Part shown: one piece after another, positions 29,516 through 36,732 of the stretch | How positions within the stretch are numbered: position 1 is the stretch's first letter | Layout of the letters: the number at the start of each line of letters is the position of its first letter | The notes under the pieces: model-generated | Database searches by the model: none | Told to the model about the DNA's origin: nothing | Seen by the model: the letters and a program-made list of their open reading frames with translations, nothing else | Source: Planctomycetaceae bacterium | Lineage (GTDB): Bacteria > Planctomycetota > Planctomycetia > Planctomycetales > Planctomycetaceae | Reading direction: 5' to 3' | Assembly: GCA_021732995.1 (NCBI GenBank) | Contig: JAKFWA010000085.1 | Coordinates: 124,001-188,000, forward strand | DNA length: 64,000 nucleotides | Translations under genes and position numbers: made by a program

Positions 29516-31030
29516 ATGCGATTGTTTCTACTACTCGCGTGTCTGTTGTCGGCTGCGGTGGTTCATGGAGCGGACCAGGCAAAAAGACCGAACATCCTAC
29601 TGATCTATGCCGACGACCAGTCGTTCAAGACCGTGGGTTGCTATCCGGAATCGTGGCCGTGGGTGAAGACTCCCAACATCGACGCGTTGGCGAAGTCCGG
29701 CATGCGGTTTCACGGGGCGTATCTCGGCGCGTGGTGCATGCCGTCGCGAGCTTCGTTGCTTACGGGTCGGCAACCTCACGGCATTCAGTCCATGCGGATG
29801 GAAGGGCCCTACCCTGCCAGCACCTACGATCCGCAGCAATGTCCGTTCTGGCCGGCTCTGTTTCGGAAGAACGGGTACCACACAGCCCAGATCGGCAAGT
29901 GGCACACAGGCACAGACGCCGGATTCGGTCGCGACTGGGACTATCAGATCGTGTGGAACCGCCCCAAGCATCCAAACAACGCCGGAGCCTACTACGAGAA
30001 GCAGTTGCTGGCCTTCAACGGCGAGGAGAAGTGGCAAGAGGGCTACCCGGCGGACAATTACACGCAGTGGGCCGTCGAGTACGTCAAAGGTGCGACTCGG
30101 GATAAAGACAAGCCGTGGTTCCTGTGGCTATGTCACGGCAGCGTGCATGGTCCTTCGAAGCCCGCCGCTCGCCATAAGGGCACGTATCGAGAAGCGGCGG
30201 TACCAGAGCCTTCTGATCTCTTAGGTCCTTGGCCCGGCAAGGCTGACTATCTGAAGAACACGCTGTCGTGGCGGAAAGCTCCTAACGGCAAGATCCTCGC
30301 GGGCAGTAATGGTGAGAAAGTCGGCGACGAAGCGGGAGGTAAAGGCACCGAGTTCGCTAACTGGGTACGGCAGGTCAATGAGTGCGTGCCGGCGATCGAC
30401 GAAGGTGTTGGCAAACTGATGGCTGCGCTCAAGGACAGTGGACAGCTTGAGAACACGCTCGTGATCTACACTGCCGACCAGGGCTTCGCGATGGGCGAGC
30501 ACGGCATGCGGATGAAGATTGCTCCCTACGATGCGAATTACCGCTCACCGCTGATCGTTTCGATGCCGGGAACAATTCCGGCCGGAACGGTGAGTCCTCA
30601 AGTCGCGAACGCCCCCGATTTGGTTACGACGTTCTTCGCCCTGGCAGGTGTGAAACCAACGGCGGATCTGCATGGCCGCGACCTGACCCCGTTGCTCAAA
30701 GATCCGGCGGCGGAGTGGTCTCATCCATGCCTCTATGAACACACTGGGCACGACTATGGAGACAACGTTACCAAGGTGATGAAAGAGGAACCGAAAGAGG
30801 CCATCTACCAGAAAGTTCCGTGGTACACAGCGATGGTTCACAATCGCTGGAAGCTGATTAAGTACCTGCAACCCGGCGTTCCGGAAGAGCTCTATGATCT
30901 GAGTTCTGATCCCGATGAACTGCATAACGTGATCGCCGATCCCAAGCATATCGCACGACTTGCCGGGTTGCGCGCAACACTGGCTGCGGAACTGCGGCGC
31001 ACTGGTGGATCAGCACTGACAGTGAAGTAG
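29516..31030 (+). CDS. Sulfatase (504 aa)
   Basis: ATG 29516 has AGGAG at six-base spacing and opens a signal peptide (RLFLLLACLLSAAVVHGAD); the frame extends to 29423 inside the previous gene. NILLIYADDQSF, the formylglycine site C74-MPSR78, IGKWHTG and VIYTADQGFAMGEHG are diagnostic. The sequence around LGEHG/ALKDSGQ resembles heparan N-sulfatase/choline-sulfatase-like members, but substrate assignment would be guesswork. It is the second gene of the plus-strand sulfatase operon. The palindromic repeat at 31045 follows its stop by 14 bp and may help end the transcript. Confidence 0.94.
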   Translation: MRLFLLLACLLSAAVVHGADQAKRPNILLIYADDQSFKTVGCYPESWPWVKTPNIDALAKSGMRFHGAYLGAWCMPSRASLLTGRQPHGIQSMRMEGPYPASTYDPQQCPFWPALFRKNGYHTAQIGKWHTGTDAGFGRDWDYQIVWNRPKHPNNAGAYYEKQLLAFNGEEKWQEGYPADNYTQWAVEYVKGATRDKDKPWFLWLCHGSVHGPSKPAARHKGTYREAAVPEPSDLLGPWPGKADYLKNTLSWRKAPNGKILAGSNGEKVGDEAGGKGTEFANWVRQVNECVPAIDEGVGKLMAALKDSGQLENTLVIYTADQGFAMGEHGMRMKIAPYDANYRSPLIVSMPGTIPAGTVSPQVANAPDLVTTFFALAGVKPTADLHGRDLTPLLKDPAAEWSHPCLYEHTGHDYGDNVTKVMKEEPKEAIYQKVPWYTAMVHNRWKLIKYLQPGVPEELYDLSSDPDELHNVIADPKHIARLAGLRATLAAELRRTGGSALTVK

Positions 31031-31044
31031 GAGGCCACGCAGTT

Positions 31045-31136
31045 CAAGTGCCTTGAAGTCATGAGACTGATGGGACTACTGAGACCGATGACAGCGCAGC
31101 AGTTTCATTAGTCACACAGGTCCCATTCGTCCCATC
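31045..31136. repeat. Intergenic palindromic repeat, copy A
   Basis: About 92 bp related to copy B at 34315-34423. Both begin with AAGTG..TTGAAGTCATG, continue with GATGGGACT..GA..CC.ATGAC, and end with CAGGTCCCATTC. GATGGGAC (31069-31076) pairs with GTCCCATC (31129-31136). It lies between convergent genes, so it could act as a bidirectional terminator. Copy A is the more degenerate of the two. Confidence 0.7.
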
Positions 31137-31186
31137 GCCAAAGCCCTCATGGACTGCCAGCCCCTCCGCGTGCTTGCTTGCCCACA

Positions 31187-31999
31187 CTAAACATACTGCC
31201 GGCGCAGTTGTTCGGCGGCGGCTTCGTCGAGTTGTTCTAGTCGGCGCACTTCTTCAAAGCGCGCGAGCAGGGCCTCTGGTGTGAGGCGTTGCTTCTCGGT
31301 GCCGCGGAAGTCGTGAATCACCTGGCCGCGCACCATCATGATCAGCCGATCGCCGAGATAAGCGGCCTGATGCATCGAATGTGTAACCATCATCGTCGTG
31401 AGTTTGTCACGCCGGATCATGTCGTCAGTCAGACGGATCACTTGATCGGCTGACTTCGGATCGAGCGCGGCAGTGTGTTCATCCAATAGCAGCAGATCGG
31501 GTTTGATCAGCCCCGCCATCAAGAGTGTCAACGACTGCCGCTGACCACCGGACAAACTGCCGATGGCGTTACTCAACCGGTCTTCCATACCAAGGCCCAT
31601 CTGACGAACGCGCTCACGCAAGTCGCTCGATAGCGATGAATTCAAAGCCCAACCGCAACCACGTGCACGCCCGCGCTTCGCTGCGAGTGCCAAGTTCTCG
31701 GCAATCGACAGATGCGGTGCGGTTCCGGTGAAGGGGTTCTGAAACACTCGGCCGATGAACTTTGCCCGACGATGTTCGGGCCAGCGCGTCACGTCCTCGC
31801 CACGCAGCCGAATGCTGCCGGTGTCGACGAAGAACGATCCGGCCACGGCGTTCAGCAACGTCGACTTACCAGAACCGTTCGTGCCGATCACGACAACGAA
31901 GGAGCCGTCTTCAATCGTCAGGTTCACGCCCCGCAACGCACGGACTTCGTTCGGTGTTCCCGGATGAAAGGTCTTCGTGAGTTGATTCAGCTCAAGCAT
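31187..31999 (-). CDS. ABC transporter ATP-binding protein (TrpZ-like family)
   Basis: A 270-residue ATPase with Walker A GTNGSGKST (39-47), Q-loop near VFQNPF, signature LSGGQRQ, Walker B LLLLDEHTAALD and switch VTHSMHQA. The sequence FTGTAPHLSIAENLALA is typical of the ATPases encoded with PF04392-type substrate-binding proteins and BPD_transp_2 permeases. It lies 63 bp after the permease and completes the importer. The substrate is unknown; relatives have been linked to tryptophan or related small molecules. Confidence 0.93.
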   Translation of the reverse strand: MLELNQLTKTFHPGTPNEVRALRGVNLTIEDGSFVVVIGTNGSGKSTLLNAVAGSFFVDTGSIRLRGEDVTRWPEHRRAKFIGRVFQNPFTGTAPHLSIAENLALAAKRGRARGCGWALNSSLSSDLRERVRQMGLGMEDRLSNAIGSLSGGQRQSLTLLMAGLIKPDLLLLDEHTAALDPKSADQVIRLTDDMIRRDKLTTMMVTHSMHQAAYLGDRLIMMVRGQVIHDFRGTEKQRLTPEALLARFEEVRRLEQLDEAAAEQLRRQYV

Positions 32000-32062
32000 G
32001 ACAACCTCATTGAAAGTCCGTCGGCGGTTGCGACAGCAGGCACTTCTAACCTTGTTCTGTCC

Positions 32063-33025
32063 CTAACGCGCTGGCGAAAGCTGCTTGCGAGCAGCCTTCC
32101 ACAAATCCGGAGTAACCAGCGCCGCGAGCACGAAGACGGCAGTGACCAGCTTGAGGTCATTCGGGTTCAAGCCCCAACGCAGAGCGATCGCAACGAGCAA
32201 TCGGAACAGCACTGAACCCATCACCGCACCGCAGATCAGAAAGCCGACGATTCGCGAACCGACCAGCGTCTCTCCGATGATCACGCTGGCGAAGCCGAGC
32301 ACGACCATGCCAATGCCCATCTGCACGTCAGCGAAACCCTGATATTGAACCAGCAGCGCGCCGGCGAACGCCGTCAGGCCATTCGCAATCGCCAGCCCGA
32401 GCGTCGTCATCCAGTCCACGTCGACACCGAGAGCGCGGATCATGTCGGGGTTGTCCCCAGTCGCGCGCATCGCCAGACCAAGGTTAGTGCGGAAGAACGC
32501 GACCATGCCCACGCCCACGGCAGCAATCATCAACAGCACCAAGCCTATGACGGACATGTCATGGTCTAGAGCCAAGGGCAGGAACACATCTTCGTAACCA
32601 AACTGGCCTGGCCACAAACCGATCCAGATCCTCCAGTGGGTACTAGCATCCGCCAGTTGCTCAGCACTCGATAGAATCGTACGCGACTCCATTAACGGGA
32701 CGTTGCTCTTGCCCATCACTCGCAGATTGACTGAATACAACGCAGTCATCACCAGGATACCTGCGAGCAGGCCATTGATCTTGCACTTCATCGCAAGAAC
32801 TCCCGTCGTCGCACCCGCCAGTGCTCCACTCAGCACCGCAACGAACGTCGCCGCCCAGGGATTCCATCCGCTGACCAGCAGGGCCGCAGCCACCGATCCG
32901 CCGAGCGTCAGCGATCCATCGGCCGTGAGATCCCGAAAGGCCAGAATGCGAAAACTGATCAACACCCCGAACGCCAGCAGCGCCAGGATCAGGCCCATCG
33001 TCAAAGAACCAATCAACAATGTCAC
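32063..33025 (-). CDS. ABC transporter permease (BPD_transp_2 family)
   Basis: 320 residues with about eight hydrophobic segments. The start is GTG 33025, overlapping the STAS stop (GTGA) with GGAGG eight bases upstream; the frame extends to 33070 but has no better signal. The N-terminus GSLTMGLILALLAFGVLISFRIL and the conserved ADGSLTLGG and AIANGLTAFAGALLVQYQGF motifs are typical of this permease family, which also serves branched-chain amino acids and sugars. It pairs with the downstream ATPase and the upstream substrate-binding protein. Confidence 0.9.
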   Translation of the reverse strand: MTLLIGSLTMGLILALLAFGVLISFRILAFRDLTADGSLTLGGSVAAALLVSGWNPWAATFVAVLSGALAGATTGVLAMKCKINGLLAGILVMTALYSVNLRVMGKSNVPLMESRTILSSAEQLADASTHWRIWIGLWPGQFGYEDVFLPLALDHDMSVIGLVLLMIAAVGVGMVAFFRTNLGLAMRATGDNPDMIRALGVDVDWMTTLGLAIANGLTAFAGALLVQYQGFADVQMGIGMVVLGFASVIIGETLVGSRIVGFLICGAVMGSVLFRLLVAIALRWGLNPNDLKLVTAVFVLAALVTPDLWKAARKQLSPAR

Positions 33026-34302
33026 TTCAACGACCTCCTCGTCACTGACTTCAGCGGTGCAACCCAGCACGCGCCGCGGATGAATTCACTATCGCCGGTA
33101 CCGGAGAACTCGCGTTCGTCATGCACCAGATGCAGCAGCCCTTCCAGTTGCTCGGCGTCGAACAGCGTGTTCACGGTGTCGCCCAATTGCAGTTGGCGCT
33201 TCTTGAAGGGCCGAAATGGAAACGCTGCCGCGTGAAAATGCCCCAGCACCGAGCTTTCGCGGCTCAGCGGTCGTAAGAATGGCTCAAGGATCCCCACTTC
33301 GTTCCTCAACGGAGTTCGAGCAGCAATGCCAGCCACAACGGCCAATGTGTGCGGAAGCGATCGCTCTGGTGTGAAGAACAGCCAGTCACGAACTTCGGGG
33401 TGATCGAAGCGCGATCGGTTCGAACTCGCTGCGTGGACCGGCGACTTTCTCAAGGACGCCCCAACGAGGCCTGCTGTCTCCGCAACAATGACGACGGCCG
33501 CGGCTTCGCATTCGGTCAGAGTTAACACGTCGTCCACCAGAGCATGCAGTTCAATGCGGCTTTCCGGATCGCGACCGTCGAAACGCACGAGTCGTTCATA
33601 AGTTCCCGTCCACGTCAGGCCGTAGAGCATGGCCGCCTGCGGAACGAATTCGCCGCGCGCCGTCTGATAGTCCGGCATGCCGGAACCACTGGCTGACAAC
33701 TGAGCCACGTTTCCCTGCACGGCCAGCAATTCGCCAAACCGTGACGAACATTCCGCGAAGCCGCTGCCCAGTGCTCCCAATCCAATCGCACTGGTCTCCG
33801 CCGACAGCGGCACATCAATCATGTCGGCTTCTAAATAGCTACCGGATTCGAATCGAGTTGGATCGCCAAACACCTCGCAGCTCATTGACGCGTTTGCTAA
33901 GCGGTCATAGACGAGGAATTCCACATCGTCGCCGAGGGCCAACTTACCCGGCATGCTGATCGTGCTTTGCCCTCCGCCACGCGTCGCACGGACGGTTTCC
34001 AGATCAACCAGCAGCAACTTCGAGAGGCCGGTCAGCCGAATAACGTCCGCGACACTTCCCTTCGCACCGCCCACGCCAAAGAAACCGCGAATAGCTCTGA
34101 ACTGGCTGTGAGCCCGAGTCAGCACACCCAGCCCGGCAGAGCTGGCGTAGACCACGCCCGACAGATCCACCAGCAAGGAGTGATATCCCTGCCGCAGCCC
34201 ATCGTCGATCGCCTTATCGAGTGTTGCCGCCCATTCGTTGTCCAGCCGACCTTGCACATGCAGTTCCAGCAGGTCGTCGTGTTGTTCGGGAGTGATTTGC
34301 AT
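33022..34302 (-). CDS. STAS-domain protein with unknown C-terminal module
   Basis: 426 residues. Residues 1-~105 form a STAS (anti-anti-sigma-like) domain: LELHVQGRLDNEWAATLDKAI, LLVDLSGVVYASSAGLGVL and VADVIRLTGLSKLL. The serines at the SSAGLG loop occupy the position that is phosphorylated in SpoIIAA-type proteins. The C-terminal ~300 residues contain TECEAAAVVIVAETAGLVGA and RDWLFFTPERSLPH but match no domain I know. There is no signal peptide. It overlaps the permease by four bases, so it is made with the transporter. MlaB, a STAS partner of the Mla lipid ABC ATPase, is a precedent for a STAS domain tuning an ABC ATPase; that role here is inferred. Confidence 0.8.
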   Translation of the reverse strand: MQITPEQHDDLLELHVQGRLDNEWAATLDKAIDDGLRQGYHSLLVDLSGVVYASSAGLGVLTRAHSQFRAIRGFFGVGGAKGSVADVIRLTGLSKLLLVDLETVRATRGGGQSTISMPGKLALGDDVEFLVYDRLANASMSCEVFGDPTRFESGSYLEADMIDVPLSAETSAIGLGALGSGFAECSSRFGELLAVQGNVAQLSASGSGMPDYQTARGEFVPQAAMLYGLTWTGTYERLVRFDGRDPESRIELHALVDDVLTLTECEAAAVVIVAETAGLVGASLRKSPVHAASSNRSRFDHPEVRDWLFFTPERSLPHTLAVVAGIAARTPLRNEVGILEPFLRPLSRESSVLGHFHAAAFPFRPFKKRQLQLGDTVNTLFDAEQLEGLLHLVHDEREFSGTGDSEFIRGACWVAPLKSVTRRSLK

Positions 34303-34314
34303 GTCAGCAATTCG

Positions 34315-34423
34315 AGTTTAAGTGTTTTGAAGTCATGGGACGGATGGGACTGATAGGACCAATGACGCTGCCGCCGTTTTCATTCGCCCCATCAGTCCCA
34401 CAGGTCCCATTCCTGCCCATCAG
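34315..34423. repeat. Intergenic palindromic repeat, copy B
   Basis: About 109 bp with nested inverted repeats. The outer arm is ATGGGAC (34335-34341)/GTCCCAT (34404-34410). The inner arm is TGGGACTGAT (34345-34354)/ATCAGTCCCA (34391-34400). The arms are separated by 3 bp on each side and a 36-bp loop. It matches copy A at 31045-31136 along most of its length. It sits between the substrate-binding gene and the STAS gene of the importer operon. Confidence 0.8.
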
Positions 34424-34435
34424 TAAGCGATCACT

Positions 34436-36493
34436 TCACTTTCCGATCACCACGTCCGCCGCTTTCACCAGCTCTGGTGGAATCGCCACGCCGCATTCGC
34501 GAGCCGCATCCAGATTGACGAACAAGCGGTTCTTCTTCACCGGACTGAGAGGGATGCTGGCTGGCAATTCACCGCGAATGACTCGAGCGGCAATACCGCC
34601 CGCCGAGTGGCCCATGTCGAAGTAGTCTCGCGCGAGCACGACCACCGCGCCTTGTTTCGACATGCTGCCGGCAAAACCGAAGATCGGGATCTTTGACCGC
34701 TTCGCGGGCAGCGCAACGCTCGGAAAAGAAGAAATCGCCAGATTGGAATTGGTCAAACAGATGGCGTCGATCTCCTGACTGCAGAGCGACTGCGTTGCAT
34801 CCGGGACTTCGGCGGAAGTACTGACTCCGATCGACACTAGCGGCACACCCGTCTTTTTGATCGCAGCCTCCAGCACTTGATGATTCGAAACCGAATTCAC
34901 CTCGGTCGGTGAAAACAGCGTCCCGTAGCGTTTCGCATTCGGAATCACCTGCTTCAGAATCGGCATCATGCCTTCTGAATCCTGAGCACCGTAGGCCCCC
35001 GTGACATTCGGCAGGTGCTCGGTCTCTGAAGTAGCCGCGCCAGTCGTGAACGGGTTCGCGACCATCGTGAACACCACTGGCGTCTGTTTGCTGCGACGCG
35101 AGGCAGCCTGCAGCGTCTGCGTTGAGATCGTCAATAGCATGTCCGCCTGCTCGCCGAGCGCCGAGTCGACCAGGCTCTGTAACGTCGCAATGTCTCCCTG
35201 AGCGTTCGCAACTTTCCATTCAAAATCGCGATCAGGCAGCAAGCCAGCGTCTTTCAATCCAGCCAGTAAGCCTTGCTCAGACTCTTCCGTCTCCACGGAA
35301 TTGACATACGCGAGCAATCGCAGCTTCCACTTCTTGGCGGGGGCTGCATTCGCGGTGGACTTTGCCGGAACAGCCGCACGTGGCTTCTCGTGCACGCCTT
35401 GAGCATCAATCACGACATCAGCCGCAGCGACCAGCTTCTGGGGGAACGACCAGTCGCGCGAAATGTGCTCCAACGCCAGCTTGTTGACGAACAGCTTCGG
35501 CGGCACCGCGCGCTCCCAAGACAGCTTGTTGATGGCTTCGCCGTCCAGCACCTTGCTGGCGAGCAATCCCACCGTGCGACCGACCTCGTAGTAGTTGGCT
35601 CCCAGATCAAACAGCGTTCCCTTGTTGCCAGGAATACAGGTGAAGACCGGAATCTTCGCCTGCCGAGCCGCCTTGATGACGACATCAATCGCCCCCAGCA
35701 CCGTGACATCGCCGCCGACCCACAAGGCTTCGACCTGTCGATCAATCAGCGACGCAGCCGCTTCTCGAACAGCGGCGGTGTTCTCGGCATTCGCTTCGAG
35801 TAGTTCGATCTTCAGCTTGCGGCACATCTCTCGCGCAGCTTTGGTCGCAATCTCCGAGTTCACCTCAGCCGGATTCCACACCACTCCGATGCGCGACAGT
35901 TTCGGAAATACTTCGCGAGCCATCTCGATGGAACGATCGGCAGGAGGAAGCGTTCCAATGCCCACCATGTGAGGCGGGTGATCGAGCGGTCCTGCTCCAA
36001 TTCCAACACCTGCGATGCTGGGATCGGACACCATGCCAAACACATGCGGCACGCCGGACTTCTTGTTGGCATTGGCCATCGCCTGCAGACACGGCGTCGA
36101 GAGCGTGACGACCAGATCGTACCGTCCGCCGGACAGTTCCTGAGCCATCGCATTCGCCGTCGCCATGTCACCCGCCGCATTGAAGCGGTTGAGCGTAAGC
36201 AGTTGACCTTCAACATAACCGTGTTCAGCCAAGGCTGAGATGACCCCGGCCGCGCCGTCTTCGAGAATCGGCTGAGAAGCCATTTGTAGCAACGCTACCC
36301 GGACAGGCTTCTTGGTCGGCGTTGCATCCCCGAAGCCGTTGCCAGTCGATGGTTGAGACTCAGTTCGTGGCTTCCTCGGCATGTCCGACAGCAGTAACAC
36401 GCAAGCCGCCAAAAAGATCGCCGCCAGTCCCGGCGCCAGATGCCTCACGATGGTTGAAAGTTTGCTCATAACATCCGTGCTCGCAGTCTCCAT
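34436..36493 (-). CDS. Tandem-duplicated ABC substrate-binding protein (two PF04392-like domains)
   Basis: 685 residues with a hydrophobic N-terminus. LAAC near residue 32 fits a lipobox, but the following VLLLS is hydrophobic, so it could be a membrane anchor instead. Two homologous halves follow. Half 1 (~60-350) has VRVALLQMASQPI, ALAEHGYVEGQ, YDLVVTLSTPCLQAM and VPHVFGMVSDP. Half 2 (~380-685) has LRLLAYVNSVETE, GLKDAGLLPDRDF, ADMLLTISTQTLQAA and TPVVFTMVANP. Usual members have one such domain of ~320 residues, so this is an internal duplication. ATG 36469 is an alternative start. It is the first gene of the importer operon and delivers the unknown ligand. Confidence 0.88.
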   Translation of the reverse strand: METASTDVMSKLSTIVRHLAPGLAAIFLAACVLLLSDMPRKPRTESQPSTGNGFGDATPTKKPVRVALLQMASQPILEDGAAGVISALAEHGYVEGQLLTLNRFNAAGDMATANAMAQELSGGRYDLVVTLSTPCLQAMANANKKSGVPHVFGMVSDPSIAGVGIGAGPLDHPPHMVGIGTLPPADRSIEMAREVFPKLSRIGVVWNPAEVNSEIATKAAREMCRKLKIELLEANAENTAAVREAAASLIDRQVEALWVGGDVTVLGAIDVVIKAARQAKIPVFTCIPGNKGTLFDLGANYYEVGRTVGLLASKVLDGEAINKLSWERAVPPKLFVNKLALEHISRDWSFPQKLVAAADVVIDAQGVHEKPRAAVPAKSTANAAPAKKWKLRLLAYVNSVETEESEQGLLAGLKDAGLLPDRDFEWKVANAQGDIATLQSLVDSALGEQADMLLTISTQTLQAASRRSKQTPVVFTMVANPFTTGAATSETEHLPNVTGAYGAQDSEGMMPILKQVIPNAKRYGTLFSPTEVNSVSNHQVLEAAIKKTGVPLVSIGVSTSAEVPDATQSLCSQEIDAICLTNSNLAISSFPSVALPAKRSKIPIFGFAGSMSKQGAVVVLARDYFDMGHSAGGIAARVIRGELPASIPLSPVKKNRLFVNLDAARECGVAIPPELVKAADVVIGK

Positions 36494-36732
36494 GAATCCA
36501 AACCGGCGAGCACGTTAGCAGACTCAACCAAAAATGCCGTAGTAAAGAGGCTCCAGGCAAAGCAATCGTTTCGAGACTCGCTGAATCCGGCCGATCGTCG
36601 GGCAACAGCGATCGGGATACGGCGAGACGCCCCCTGCATGATCGAGTATTGAAGACAGAGTTCCGATACCACGTACTTCTTCGGCTGAACCCTGATTACA
36701 AACTTGGCGCCTGCAGCCTGGCTCAAGCAAAA
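36494..36732. other. Intergenic gap, nothing recognised
   Basis: This 239-bp gap lies between the sulfatase-like membrane protein and the substrate-binding gene, both on the minus strand. I see no small ORF with a ribosome site, RNA gene or clear hairpin. The importer operon promoter is expected here. Confidence 0.4.

Noticed and set aside
31045-34423. Composite transposon bounded by the two palindromic repeats
   Set aside because: There is no transposase, no target-site duplication that I can see, and the genes between form an ordinary importer operon.
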